A stretch of DNA of 64,000 nt from Acinetobacter piscicola (GCF_015218165.1 NZ_CP048659.1:2046001-2110000), one strand, 5' to 3'; counted from the first letter of the stretch, positions 44,304 to 54,589 are shown. Notes: generated by a model from the letters alone, not told the origin. Translations and numbers: made by a program.

Positions 44304-45068
44304 TTAATTTAAATAATGCTGAATTAAATAATTCACTTTTTCAGGTTGTTCTGCATGTAACCAATGTCCAGCATTTTCTACAGTTTGAATTTCCACACTT
44401 TCAAATTGAGAATCAATTGCATCTATATGCAAAGATTTTCCGATATACGGCGATGCCTGACCGCGTATAAATAGCGTTGGTTTTGTCCATTGTGGAATGT
44501 CTTTCCATGACAAAATATCTTGGTAATGTGCATATAAGGCATCAACATTAAACAACCATTGCCCTTTATTGAATGATTTTAAAAGGAATTGAATGACCAT
44601 TTCTTCTTTCAAAAATTCACGCATAATTTCTGTCGCCTCTTTGCGACTCTGAATAGCGGCATTTTTAACGGCAAATAAAGCTTTAAAAATTTGATCATGA
44701 TGATTTTCTTGATAGGCAAATGGTGCAATATCTAAAATCACCAACTGTTCTAAACGTTCGGCGGCAAGCTCTGTCAGTTTCATTGCCACTTTTCCGCCCA
44801 TGCTATGACCAATGACAGAAAACTGCTGAATATTTAAATGATCTAAGCTTTCTAAAATATCTTGTGCCATCACTTGGTAGTTCATTTCACTCGAATGGGG
44901 TGATTGACCATGATTACGCACATCAATTTGCAAGACAGGATGTGTGGCATACAAAGCACGTGCAATTCCACCTAAGTTGCTCAAACTGCCAAACAAACCA
45001 TGAATAAGCACAAGCGGCGTACGTTGCTGATCATCTTCAGGTTGATGCCATTGATAATTTAATAACAT
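44304..45068 (-). CDS. Alpha/beta-fold hydrolase (YbfF-like esterase)
   Basis: A 254-residue alpha/beta hydrolase with LVLIHGLFGSLSN (oxyanion region), nucleophile elbow GHSMGGKVA (Ser at about 91), LFIRGQASPYI, and a catalytic His in NAGHWLHAEQP. The pattern follows E. coli YbfF, an acyl-CoA/acyl-ester esterase. The start was set at ATG 45068, with GGA 6 nt upstream; the longer frame starts at TTG. It stands alone. Confidence 0.82.
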   Translation of the reverse strand: MLLNYQWHQPEDDQQRTPLVLIHGLFGSLSNLGGIARALYATHPVLQIDVRNHGQSPHSSEMNYQVMAQDILESLDHLNIQQFSVIGHSMGGKVAMKLTELAAERLEQLVILDIAPFAYQENHHDQIFKALFAVKNAAIQSRKEATEIMREFLKEEMVIQFLLKSFNKGQWLFNVDALYAHYQDILSWKDIPQWTKPTLFIRGQASPYIGKSLHIDAIDSQFESVEIQTVENAGHWLHAEQPEKVNYLIQHYLN

Positions 45069-45358
45069 AGGAATTCCAAATATTTGCAAAATTAGACCGC
45101 TATTATGATCGGAATATCGCTGAACTTGAACAATATTTTATTGTATCTATAGCGTAATGTTCCTGTCTAAATAAAGTGATTGAAAGAAGAATATAGCTTT
45201 AATTTATATTTTTGCTATAAAAGCATAAAATTTACTCGCGATATAAACTAAAGTTGAATCATTTATAAGAATTTATCTTCAATCCTGAGTTGAGTCAGTC
45301 AAAATTTCGCTTATATTATCTAAACACAATAACTTTGTTTGATTTAGGAATTTTCACC

Positions 45359-46564
45359 ATGTTTCAACACGTCGATTCTTATGCAGGTGATCCAATTCTT
45401 TCGTTGATGGAAGAGTATACTAAGGATGCACGTACTCAAAAAGTAAATTTGAGTATCGGTTTATATTATAATGAGGACAATATTGTTCCTCAGCTTGAAG
45501 CGGTTAAAACTGCACTTAAAAATATTGAACCTTTAAATGATAAAGTAAAACTTTACTTACCAATGGATGGTTCTAAAACTTATAATCAAGCAACACAAGC
45601 ACTTGTATTTGGCGAAAATTCACAAGCACGTAAAGACGGTCGTGTTGTGACGATTCAAACTTTAGGTGGCTCAGGTGCGCTTAAAGTCGGTGCAGATTTC
45701 TTAAAAAAATACTTTCCTGAATCTGATATCTGGGTGAGCCAACCGACTTGGGAAAACCATATCGCTATTTTTAATGGTGCAGGTGTAAACTCTCATTTCT
45801 ATCGCTATTTTGATGCTGCAACCAATGGTGTCAACATTGAAGCAATGCTCGAAGATTTAAATCAAATTCCAGCAAAAGGCATCGTTTTGCTGCACCCATG
45901 CTGTCATAATCCAACAGGCGCAGATTTAACCCCTGCACAATGGGATCGTGTGATTGAAGTATTAAAAGCACGTGATCTCATTCCATTCTTGGATATTGCA
46001 TATCAAGGTTTTGGTCAAGGTTTAGAAGAAGATGCCTATGCAATTCGTGCCTTAGACCAATCTGGTATGAACTTTATTGTGAGTAACTCTTTTTCTAAAA
46101 TTTTCTCATTGTATGGTGAACGTGTTGGTGGCTTAAGCTTCGTTTGTGATGATGCAGAAACTGCACAGAAAGTTTTGGGTCAATTAAAAGCAACTGTACG
46201 TCGTATCTATTCAAGCCCAGCAACAACAGGCGCTTTGATTGTAGATAATGTATTGCACGATGAAGCTTTGGCTGCAAACTGGAAAGCTGAACTACAAGAA
46301 ATGCGTGAACGTATTATCAAAATGCGTGAGCTATTAAAGGCAAAACTTGAAGCAGCATTGCCTGAACGTGATTTTAGCTATCTTGTGAAACAACAAGGTA
46401 TGTTCAGCTACACAGGTTTAACTGCTGAACAAGTGGATACATTAAAAGATCAATACGGTATTTATTTAGTACGTAGCGGTCGTATGTGTGCGGCAGGTCT
46501 AAACTTAAATAATATTGACACAGTTGCAAACGCATTTGCTGCAGTCATTAAAGCAACAGCTTAA
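45359..46564 (+). CDS. tyrB: Aromatic amino acid aminotransferase
   Basis: A 401-residue fold-type-I aminotransferase. [20 protein letters not shown] opens the protein as in TyrB/Asp[15 protein letters not shown] holds the substrate Asn region, [10 protein letters not shown] the PLP-ring residues, [16 protein letters not shown] the PLP Lys, and [11 protein letters not shown] the substrate Arg. The Cys-Cys-His in HPCCHNPTG favours TyrB over AspC. AGGA lies 9 nt before ATG 45359. It makes Phe and Tyr from their keto acids and also links to aspartate. A terminator follows. Confidence 0.9.
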   Translation: MFQHVDSYAGDPILSLMEEYTKDARTQKVNLSIGLYYNEDNIVPQLEAVKTALKNIEPLNDKVKLYLPMDGSKTYNQATQALVFGENSQARKDGRVVTIQTLGGSGALKVGADFLKKYFPESDIWVSQPTWENHIAIFNGAGVNSHFYRYFDAATNGVNIEAMLEDLNQIPAKGIVLLHPCCHNPTGADLTPAQWDRVIEVLKARDLIPFLDIAYQGFGQGLEEDAYAIRALDQSGMNFIVSNSFSKIFSLYGERVGGLSFVCDDAETAQKVLGQLKATVRRIYSSPATTGALIVDNVLHDEALAANWKAELQEMRERIIKMRELLKAKLEAALPERDFSYLVKQQGMFSYTGLTAEQVDTLKDQYGIYLVRSGRMCAAGLNLNNIDTVANAFAAVIKATA

Positions 46565-46579
46565 TTTTTACATCAGATC

Positions 46580-46607
46580 AAAAAACCCAAGTTCACTTGG
46601 GTTTTTT
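46580..46607. terminator. Bidirectional terminator after tyrB
   Basis: AAAAAACCCAAG and CTTGGGTTTTTT form a 12-bp perfect stem with a 4-nt loop between two convergent genes. Confidence 0.9.
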
Positions 46608-46629
46608 ACGTCAACGATAATTTTTCTAC

Positions 46630-47064
46630 TTAACCACAGCTCGCTTGCAGAATTTTTTTCGTATTTGGATCAATCACCAAGGTTAAACGCTCTGAACGAA
46701 AATCCATTGTCATCGGTTGCTGAGGTGCAACACGACGAATACTTTGCGCTTTAGTTTGTTGCTTTAACTGAGCATCGTCTGTAGCAACTTTCCCAATCAG
46801 TTTTTTAGCTTCATCTGCAACACATTGTGCTTGGTTTTGACGAAACAATGCCCACTCTTCTACTTTTTGCCCATCTTTCAAATAACAATAACCAACTTCG
46901 CCTTGTGCTTCTTTCACAATTTCAAGTTTGCCACCTTGCTCAACACAGTATTGACTTGCAGGATTTGACATCCCAATCAATGGTGCTGCTTCCTGTTGAT
47001 TTTGAACGATAGAACATGCGCTTAATGAAGAAATAATTAAACCTAAAAATGCAATATTTTTCAT
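46630..47064 (-). CDS. Lipoprotein with DUF333 and I78-type inhibitor-like segments
   Basis: A 144-residue lipoprotein with signal and lipobox (IISSLSAC, Cys at about 17). NPASQYCVEQGGKLEIVKEAQGEVGYCYLKDGQKVEEWALFR fits DUF333 (short forms NPASQYCVEQGG and EEWALFR). The C-terminal RSERLTLVIDPNTKKILQASCG resembles the end of I78-family protease inhibitors. Both segments are small, and the combination is common in Acinetobacter. Its target is unknown. Confidence 0.75.
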   Translation of the reverse strand: MKNIAFLGLIISSLSACSIVQNQQEAAPLIGMSNPASQYCVEQGGKLEIVKEAQGEVGYCYLKDGQKVEEWALFRQNQAQCVADEAKKLIGKVATDDAQLKQQTKAQSIRRVAPQQPMTMDFRSERLTLVIDPNTKKILQASCG

Positions 47065-47145
47065 AAATAATTTAAAGTCAAAATAAAGGCTCTAGACTAG
47101 CTAACTTATACAAATTTAATGTCAAATTCTTGCAAAATTAATATA

Positions 47146-47177
47146 AAAATGAGCAGAACTTTAGCTCTGCTCATTTT
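47146..47177. terminator. Hairpin terminator downstream of frmA
   Basis: AAAATGAGCAGA and TCTGCTCATTTT form a 12-bp stem with an 8-nt loop. It lies 27 bp past the frmA stop on the minus strand. Confidence 0.85.
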
Positions 47178-47204
47178 AAAGTTTTAACAATTGTGATTTG
47201 AAGT

Positions 47205-48320
<1,116 letters not shown>

Positions 48321-48437
48321 TCATCCTTCATGGGGTCGTTCTTTAACAGATTAGCTACAGTAACCTTTTTTCATTTAATGATTCAACCAATAACTAGTGT
48401 TATGATTTATAAAAATTTAACAATTTATTCAATAAGA

Positions 48438-49459
48438 ATGAAATATTCACCATCTTTTATCGCCATCACGCTTAGCTTCACTTTTTTGTCAGGATGCAGT
48501 TTGCCTATGAATCAGTCTAAACCTACCAATGAACCTCAGATTCACAGTGAACACTGGCTGAATGGAGAGGATACTAAAACTCAGTTACAACGGGGTTTGA
48601 CTGCTTATTTAGCAATGAGTGATGCATTCCAAAGTATTGCTGCTCGCATCCACCTGATTCGTCAAGCGAAATATAGTCTAGACTTACAGTATTACATTTG
48701 GGCTGATGATTTTATTGGCAATCTGATGCTACATGAATTACTTAAAGCGGCTGATCGTGGCGTAAAAGTTCGTGTGTTGATTGATGACCAAAATGGTACA
48801 AAAATAGACCCTCAATTAAAAGCATTAAGCACGCATCCCAATATTGAAATTAAACTCTATAATCCTTATAAATTTAGACACTTCAGAGTCTTAGATTATA
48901 TTTTTCGTTTAAAACAAATTAATCATCGTATGCATAATAAGCTCATCATTGCCGATGGTATTATTGCAGTCACTGGTGGGCGTAATATTAGCAGCGAATA
49001 TTTTGATGCCAGTGAATCCTTCCAGTTTACAGATATGGATATTTTATTTTTTGGTACAGCAGTACATGGTGCAAACACTGTATTTTCAAACTTTTGGAAT
49101 AATGATTTAAGCTATCCAAATCAGCAATTTATTACTCAAGGCAATGCTAAAGATCTAGAAAAGTTAAGATTAGACTATCAAAAACTAGAACAAAAAGAAC
49201 CTGAAACCGATACAAAAGTGGATACTGAACAACGAGAACTCGCAAATGAGCTGAAGCAAAATCGTATCAATTGGGCACGTGCTCATTTCCTTGCAGATTC
49301 ACCTAAAAAAACCTTAGGACAAGCCCAAAATGGCGAATTAATTTCTCACCAAATTCGTCAACATTTAGGTGAACCAAAACAAGAAATGGACTTAATTTCA
49401 GCTTATTTTGTGCCAACGAAAATAGGTACACAATATTTAGCACAGTTCCCCAAGCAAGG
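48438..49459 (+). pseudogene. Phospholipase-D-family lipoprotein, 5' part (split by IS)
   Basis: The gene starts at ATG 48438 (lipobox FLSGC) and encodes about 340 residues up to the insertion. It includes the first HKD motif (HRMHNKLIIADG then GGRNISSEYFD) and the helical region that follows. After base 49459 the reading frame enters the IS3-family element and stops. The remainder resumes at 52602, and removing the insertion and one copy of the AGG duplication restores the frame (PKQGVDVRV). The intact protein would be a cardiolipin-synthase/phospholipase-D-like lipoprotein. Confidence 0.9.
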
Positions 49460-49497
49460 TGAACCGTACCGGGTTTGTCGGAGACTTTTTATTTAAG

Positions 49498-49985
49498 TTA
49501 GGCCACGTGACCTAACGGGTTAATCTTATCATAGTACATTGCTTCAAACTCAAAAGGCGATACATAACCCAATGCGCTGTGTACACGCTTTTTGTTGAAC
49601 CAATCTACCCAATTTAATGTCGCAAGTTGTACATCCGCTAAACCTTGCCAGTCTGCTTTTAAATATTCAATCACCTCTGTTTTGTATAAGCCATTCACTG
49701 TTTCAGCCAAAGCGTTATCGTATGAATCACCGGTCGTACCGACTGATGCTCGTAAATTTGCTGCTTCTAAACGATTGGTATAGCGAATGGAAAGATATTG
49801 AACCCCTCTGTCACTATGGTGAATCACATTCTTTGGCATGTCTCGAGCATGTAACGCTTGCTCAAGTGCATCGAGCACCATATCTGTATTCATCCGTGTC
49901 GATACTTTCCATCCAACAATTGCTCGTGAGAAGACATCAATAATAAATGCAGTATAAACCCAACCTGAATTTGTTTGAATATACG
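49498..49985 (-). pseudogene. IS3-family orfB, 3' exon (C-terminal half of DDE domain)
   Basis: The C-terminal half of the transposase: YIQTNSGWVYTAFIIDVFSRAIVGW, the second Asp in HHSDRGVQY and the Glu in DNALAETVNG, ending NPLGHVA. The 5' part is at 51820-52234. Joining base 51820 to base 49985 gives ADFTYIQTN in frame. So the coding sequence is intact apart from the intron. Confidence 0.88.
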
Positions 49986-50025
49986 GGTGAGTAGACCAAG
50001 GGAATTTCACCCTTAGCCCCTCGCA

Positions 50026-50059
50026 GAACCGGACATGAACCTCTCAGCTCATCCGGCTC
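50026..50059 (-). ncRNA. Group II intron domain V
   Basis: This 34-nt hairpin on the minus strand begins GAGCCGGATGAGCTGAGAGG, has a GAGA (GNRA) loop, and ends TGTCCGGTTC. It carries the AGC catalytic triad in GAGC and the canonical two-nucleotide bulge. Length and sequence match bacterial domain V, the catalytic core of the ribozyme. Confidence 0.88.
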
Positions 50060-50062
50060 CCA

Positions 50063-51304
50063 TTATCCAACCGATGGTAAACATCCCATTTTCCAGTGCA
50101 CAAAGGCATTTGGAAAATCACGCGCAAGTCGCCCTAAGGCATATCTAGCCCGTCTTTTATGACGGGCCAAGTTTTTATACTTACGCCTCATCCAGCGTAT
50201 AAGATAAGCATTCATGTGTTGCCAGATCGCTGACATTGCTGAACCATGGAATCGACCATAGTATTGCTGCCAACCTTGAAGAATTGGATTGAATATTGCA
50301 GATAAATCACTTAATTCGCGATTACACATCAGATGTAGATGCCATTTCCGAATAGTCTGTCGCATTGCTTTAAGTGCATCACGACTGACTGCAGGAGAGA
50401 AATTTACATAAACTCTTTTATACTTGTCCACAGCCTTACGGGGCCTAAACGTGTACCCGAGAAAAGTAAATTGAACATCGGGATATGCTTTACGACGATT
50501 AATATCTTGGCAATAAACAATCTTTGTCTTGTCTGGATGCAATTCGAGACCACATTCACGAAATCGTGCATCGATCTTTTGTAAAACAAGTTTGGCTTGA
50601 GATAAACTCCGACAATGAATTACGCCATCATCTGCATAACGGCAGAACCGTACACTTTGAAGATGTTTCGTAATCCACATATCAAAAGCATAATGCATAA
50701 ATAAATTCGCCAATAAAGGACTCACAACACCACCTTGTGGTGTGCCGCGATTCCTTTCTAAAAGATGGCCATTTATGTGTTGCATTGGTGCTTTTAACCA
50801 ACGTTGCACATATAAAAGAATCCATGGAATTTCACAGTGTTTCTTGAGTGCACGCATTAGTAAATCATGGTCGATGTTATCAAAGAGACCTTTGATATCA
50901 AATTCCACAACCCAGTCATAATCCCAACTTCGTCTCCTCACTATCGCAATTGCATCATGGGCAGAACGCCCCGGACGATATCCATATGAGTTTGGATGAA
51001 ATAATGGATCAATTTTCGGCTCTAATAAGAGCTTAACTGCTGTTTGCGCGACTCGATCTGCAACTGTTGGAATACCTAGTATACGCACGCCACCTGACTT
51101 CTTTGGAATCGGAACAGCCTTAACTGGCGGTGGAAAATAACTGCCAGAACAAAGTCGATTCCATAGTTTGTATAGGTTGTTCTTTAAATGCTTTTCGAAT
51201 TGCTCAATAGATTCATGATCAACGCCTGGAGCGCCACCATTCTCTTTGACTTTTTTAAATGCCTCCCAGATTAACGCTTTAGGAATGTTAAATGGTTTGG
51301 TCAT
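50063..51304 (-). CDS. ltrA: Group II intron reverse transcriptase/maturase
   Basis: A 413-residue intron-encoded protein. The RT domain (about 35-280) has VVEFDIKGLFDNIDHD, GTPQGGVVSPLLANLF and the YADD active site. The maturase (X) domain, about 300-400, includes ILQGWQQYYGRFHGSA. No HNH endonuclease follows. The start was set at ATG 51304 with AGGAGGAG about 9 nt upstream; the longer frame lacks such a site. It should help splicing and retrohoming of the intron. Confidence 0.92.
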   Translation of the reverse strand: MTKPFNIPKALIWEAFKKVKENGGAPGVDHESIEQFEKHLKNNLYKLWNRLCSGSYFPPPVKAVPIPKKSGGVRILGIPTVADRVAQTAVKLLLEPKIDPLFHPNSYGYRPGRSAHDAIAIVRRRSWDYDWVVEFDIKGLFDNIDHDLLMRALKKHCEIPWILLYVQRWLKAPMQHINGHLLERNRGTPQGGVVSPLLANLFMHYAFDMWITKHLQSVRFCRYADDGVIHCRSLSQAKLVLQKIDARFRECGLELHPDKTKIVYCQDINRRKAYPDVQFTFLGYTFRPRKAVDKYKRVYVNFSPAVSRDALKAMRQTIRKWHLHLMCNRELSDLSAIFNPILQGWQQYYGRFHGSAMSAIWQHMNAYLIRWMRRKYKNLARHKRRARYALGRLARDFPNAFVHWKMGCLPSVG

Positions 51305-51819
51305 AAAGTTTTGCTCCTCCTGCTTGCACAGTTGACAAATCCGTAGACCTGGATAATGCAACCCCTTCGCTCCATTACCATTACAGTAACTTCAACACTA
51401 CTACGAGTTGCTCCGCCCCTTGGTGACGCATTGCTATTATCAGCCTTGCCTTTTGAGCTTGTGCCTTTCGCTTGACATCGCCACCGAAGGTTCCCGCAGT
51501 TCAACGTAAGAGCCTGAATTAGGATCGCGCTGCCTCTACGCCGGACACCGAATGGCCCGTAAGCAGGTAACGGCCAAACTGATCGCGGGGCAACATCCAT
51601 CCCCGGTTTTGATGTCATTTGAGTACTTTCGACACTTGAACGGCAGTTCACTGGTGTTCGCCTTCCTAATTCTTACCTGACGCCTATACAACGCCTTTTC
51701 CATAACGCTCACGACCGGGACTTTTGATCCAAGCCGCTTATGGTGGTTTGCTACCTGCTCCTGCAAGCCGATAGCGAGGGGCCATACCCTCATCTCTTAC
51801 GCCGCTTGCTGCGGCACAC

Positions 51820-52234
51820 TGAAGTCAGCGACCCATAGCTGGTCAGGATGATCAGCACTAAAATTGCGTTTCACCAAGTCATCTGCTCGTTTTTGATCCT
51901 CTCGGCTACGGGTAGTTTGTTTATTCTTACCACGCCAAACACCTTGTATACCTAGTTTTTGCATCAATCGAGCAACTGTACAGCGAGCAATAACATAGCC
52001 TTCACGTTTCAATTTTTGCCAAACTTTACGCACACCATATCGACCTGAACTTTCCTTCCAAATTCGTTTAATTTGTTCAGCATGATGCAAGTCATGTAGA
52101 TCTCGCTTTGCTCGATGTTCTGGGTTTTCAACGAAATCTAGTGTTCGATAATAGGTAGAAGCCGCGATCGGTAAAATCCTGCAAATCGCCTCAACACCAT
52201 ATAACGCCTTATTGTTATGGATGAAATCTACCAT
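51820..52234 (-). pseudogene. IS3-family orfB, 5' exon (N-terminal half)
   Basis: From ATG 52234 the frame encodes the N-terminal HTH_21-like region (YGVEAICRILPIAASTYYR, GRYGVRKVWQKLKREG). It ends at the DDE domain entry DQLWVADF, where the first catalytic Asp is. It continues a short way into the intron before stopping. The downstream exon is 49498-49985. Confidence 0.88.
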
Positions 52235-52551
52235 TATTTGTGTGGGCGGTCGAGCTCCGCCTGGGCGAAAAAAGCGGCTGCTTTACGTAGAATTTCGTTA
52301 GCACGTTGCAGTTCTTTATTTTCACGTTCGAGTTGTTTAATACGTTCTTGATCTGAAAGTTGCTGTACTTTAATTGGGTTTTGTTTATCTAAATATTTTT
52401 GATACCAAACACGTAGAGTTTCAGGAGTACAACCTATCTTGGGAGCAATAGCGGTGATCGCAGCCCAATTCGATGGATAATCTTTCTCGGATTCAATCAA
52501 TAATTCAACCGCTCTTTCTCTGATTTCAGGGGTATATTTTACTTTTTTCAT
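52234..52551 (-). CDS. IS3-family transposase OrfA
   Basis: A 105-residue protein with a helix-turn-helix (YTPEIRERAVELL, GCTPETLRVWYQKYL) and a C-terminal leucine-zipper-like coil (RIKQLERENKELQRANEIL). Near the end TTTTTTC (52273-52267) is a classic -1 slippery heptamer. The -1 frame is open from there through the orfB ATG, so an OrfAB fusion by programmed frameshift is possible. OrfA helps bind the terminal repeats. Confidence 0.9.
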   Translation of the reverse strand: MKKVKYTPEIRERAVELLIESEKDYPSNWAAITAIAPKIGCTPETLRVWYQKYLDKQNPIKVQQLSDQERIKQLERENKELQRANEILRKAAAFFAQAELDRPHK

Positions 52552-52601
52552 CGGGACATTCTCTCAGAAAGCTTGGTCTCCGACAAACCCGGTACGGTTC
52601 A

Positions 52602-53130
52602 AGGCGTTGATGTTCGCGTTTTGACCAACTCCTTTGTCGCCAATGATGTTGCACTAGTACATGCTTTTTATCAAAAATATCGTACAGATTTATTGAAAAG
52701 TGGTGTAAAACTCTATGAGTTTAAACCTTATATTGAGCGTAAAAATCGAACCTGGTATGAAGTGGTTACAGGCAATGTCATTCCTAAAAAAGGTAAAAAC
52801 AAATCGAGTTTACATGCCAAATTTATTGATATAGACAATAAAGTTTTTATTGGTTCTTTTAATCTTGATCCTCGTTCTTTTAACTTAAATACTGAAGTTG
52901 GCTTAGTGGTTGAGTCAGATCAACTGCAAGAACAAGTGTCATTCTTACTTGACACCTATTTATTAAAAGTTGCTTATGAACTTAAACTCGACTCACAAGG
53001 CAAAATTAATTGGTATGACCACCAACCCGATGGCAGTATCAAAAAATACACTCAAGAACCTGAAACAACGCGTTTTCAGCGTGGTGTGATGCATAGTGTG
53101 TCGTATTTGCCAATTGAATGGATGATGTAA
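52602..53130 (+). pseudogene. Phospholipase-D-family lipoprotein, 3' part
   Basis: The frame resumes after the IS with GVDVRVLTNSFVANDVALVHAF. It carries the second HKD motif (SLHAKFIDIDNKVFIGSFNLDPRS) and ends SYLPIEWMM. Joined to 48438-49459 it makes a PLD-family protein of about 515 residues. Without the insertion the gene would be intact, so the break is recent. The 5' part alone keeps a single HKD motif and is unlikely to be active. Confidence 0.9.
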
Positions 53131-53272
53131 CTTATTCATATATTTAAAGTTAGGCATCACAGTCAAGCTTTGCACTCAAACAAACATAAGCTTTCTTTTT
53201 GCATTACCAAGTCGATGTCTTTGAAACCTGCTGACTTTGAACGTGTTTTCGTGTAGACATATATAACCCATG

Positions 53273-53298
53273 ATTTTACATCACATGTGATGTAAAAT
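53273..53298. promoter_or_regulatory. 26-bp perfect palindrome, candidate operator
   Basis: The half-site ATTTTACATCACA is followed by its exact complement, centred at 53285-53286. Length and symmetry fit a dimeric regulator site rather than a terminator, since no T run follows. No regulator gene is adjacent in the window. Confidence 0.5.
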
Positions 53299-53346
53299 AT
53301 GATTCCATACCAAATAAATGTTAATAGGTTTTAATAATTTTCTGAC

Positions 53347-53505
53347 TTAACAATCAAAGTTTAAGGCATAAAATTTATGTCGAAATTCATGCATGGCTTC
53401 AGAAAAATCTAAAGTACTATAATGAATATTTTCACACTTTTTAATATATGAAGATCTATAGGGCTTGCAACGTCTTGTGTCGCCATCAAAATAAAATCCA
53501 ATCAG
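53347..53505 (-). pseudogene. Possible 3' remnant of an unknown gene
   Basis: The minus-strand frame is open for 52 codons and ends in TAA (53347-53349). It encodes LIGFYFDGDTRRCKPYRSS and then STLDFSEAMHEFRHKFYA near the stop. It has no start codon with a ribosome site and meets a stop upstream. Composition looks protein-like. This is weak evidence for a truncated gene tail. Confidence 0.3.
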
Positions 53506-53621
53506 TCAGTGATGTTTCTTTATACAGAAGAATAGTCAAATACTGTAAAGGTTTTACTCTCAACGATGCTTGGCATAAAATATGATTTTTCATTGTTTAT
53601 TTTGTTATAAGTTTTCCTCCC

Positions 53622-54059
53622 ATGCAATTTTTCGATTTAAGCCAAAAATTTAATCTTGATGATATTTTAGTCCCCCACCACACTTTAGATGAGTTAAAAA
53701 TGCAGGAGTGGTTTTTAAGTAAAGTAAGAGTAGATCATGACTGTCTATCTACACATGATTTTCTCGAAGGTCAAGCTATTTTAAAGTCGAATAAAAACAT
53801 AGAAATAGAACTAGAGTGGCAAATCATGGACACAGGTCACAGCTTACAGGTTCTGTTTAAAGGAATTGAAACTATTGTGTCTGAACAAACTTTGATTGTG
53901 GTCAAAGGTGCACATCTTGTTGACGCTACACAACGAAAAATCTCAACTCAAGCACTTAGTTTATGGATCGATGGTACACTGTTACCCCTATTGCCCAATA
54001 TTCGTAGTGAAATTAAAGCCCGTTTAAATCTTTGGGATTATGTAGAATATACTGATTAA
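53622..54059 (+). CDS. Hypothetical protein, 145 aa
   Basis: A 145-residue soluble protein (MQFFDLSQKFNLDDILVPHHTLD...). ILKSNKNIEIELEWQIMDTGHSLQVLFKG suggests a beta-rich segment, and the C-terminus (ALSLWIDGTLLPLLPNIRSEIKARL) is helical. I recognise no family. It lies in a zone of gene remnants but is itself open from ATG to stop with normal codon use. Confidence 0.55.
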   Translation: MQFFDLSQKFNLDDILVPHHTLDELKMQEWFLSKVRVDHDCLSTHDFLEGQAILKSNKNIEIELEWQIMDTGHSLQVLFKGIETIVSEQTLIVVKGAHLVDATQRKISTQALSLWIDGTLLPLLPNIRSEIKARLNLWDYVEYTD

Positions 54060-54069
54060 ACAATGATAT

Positions 54070-54192
54070 TCATTGAATATTCTTCATTTCCTCCATTGCA
54101 TTTTCTAAAACATCAAATACTTTTTTATGCCCACATTGTGCAACATTAAAACGCATAAATTGTCCTGCATCAGGTAACTGACTAATGGCACC
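54070..54192 (-). pseudogene. C-terminal remnant of a PLP-dependent (MocR/aminotransferase-like) gene
   Basis: The minus-strand tail encodes GAISQLPDAGQFMRFNVAQC and then GHKKVFDVLENAMEEM to a TGA stop at 54070-54072. RFNVAQC is typical of the C-terminal end of MocR/aminotransferase proteins. The sequence homology stops abruptly near 54192, where a DMT remnant begins. About 40 codons remain. Confidence 0.55.
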
Positions 54193-54468
54193 CTTAACTA
54201 CTTTCCTCAAAGTTTTACAGGCATTAAAACTACTGAATTTTTAGCGCTCTTTTATGTTGCTATCTTTAGTATGTTAATCGGTTTTCTCTTTTGGTATAAA
54301 GGCTTAGCACTTGGGGGTATCGCAAAAATAGGGCAAATTCAATGATTACAGCCTTTGATTGGCTTAATGCTTTCAGCTTTTTTATTGGGCGAAAAAGTCA
54401 CGATGAGCATGCTTATGGTCAGTTGTCTGGTCTTCATTTGTGTACTACTTGCAAAGAAATATGCTTAA
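54193..54468 (+). pseudogene. C-terminal remnant of an EamA/DMT transporter with in-frame stop
   Basis: The plus strand encodes EFLALFYVAIFSMLIGFLFWYKGLALG-like sequence (short form FYVAIFSMLIGFLFWYKGLA). GIAKIGQIQ follows, then TGA at 54343-54345, then LQPLIGLMLSAFLLGEKVT and a stop at 54466. This is the C-terminal half of an EamA repeat with a nonsense change. It abuts the aminotransferase tail, suggesting a deletion that removed the divergent 5' parts of a transporter-regulator pair. Confidence 0.7.
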
Positions 54469-54518
54469 CTTTTTATCTAAAAAATGTAGTTATTTTTAAT
54501 AAATATCATATGTAAAAT

Positions 54519-54570
54519 AAAAGTCCAATAAGCCAAAATAGAGTTATACCTCGACTTATTGGAACTTTTT
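54519..54570 (-). terminator. Probable terminator of dcaP
   Basis: CCAATAAG and CTTATTGG form an 8-bp stem with a long loop. On the minus strand it is followed by ACTTTTATTTT. It lies just past the dcaP stop. Confidence 0.5.
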
Positions 54571-54589
54571 CAACTCATATCACTTCAAG

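Larger units (their letters stand above)
49986..51819 (-). mobile_element. Group II intron with maturase, inserted in orfB
   Basis: About 1834 nt on the minus strand, beginning GTGTGCC (5' splice-site consensus GUGYG) and ending near CTACTCACC. Domain V is present at 50026-50059, and a domain VI-like stem with a candidate branch A follows to the 3' end. The intron encodes a reverse transcriptase/maturase. The 3' boundary could be off by 1-2 bases. It breaks the host transposase between the codons of its first catalytic Asp-Phe and the next Thr. It is on the same strand as orfB, as splicing requires. Confidence 0.9.
49460..52601 (-). mobile_element. IS3-family insertion sequence, itself interrupted by a group II intron
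   Basis: The 3142-bp element has perfect 26-bp terminal inverted repeats (start TGAACCGTACCGGGTTTGTC; 49460-49485 and 52576-52601). It is flanked by a 3-bp AGG duplication (49457-49459 and 52602-52604). Without the intron it is about 1.3 kb. It carries orfA and orfB on the minus strand. The ends begin TGAACC, as in IS3-family members. The transposase is disrupted by the intron, so the element can move only if the intron is spliced. Confidence 0.92.
53131..53621. other. Intergenic region with palindrome and gene remnant, 491 bp
   Basis: The region holds a 26-bp perfect palindrome at 53273 and a minus-strand reading-frame fragment at 53347. The rest has no gene. It precedes a gene of unknown function at 53622. 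Confidence 0.6.

Noticed and set aside
51301..51793. Two minus-strand frames (116 and 85 aa) in the 5' part of the group II intron
   Set aside because: They cover the structured intron RNA upstream of the maturase, look like random Arg/Ser/Gly-rich sequence and lack ribosome sites.
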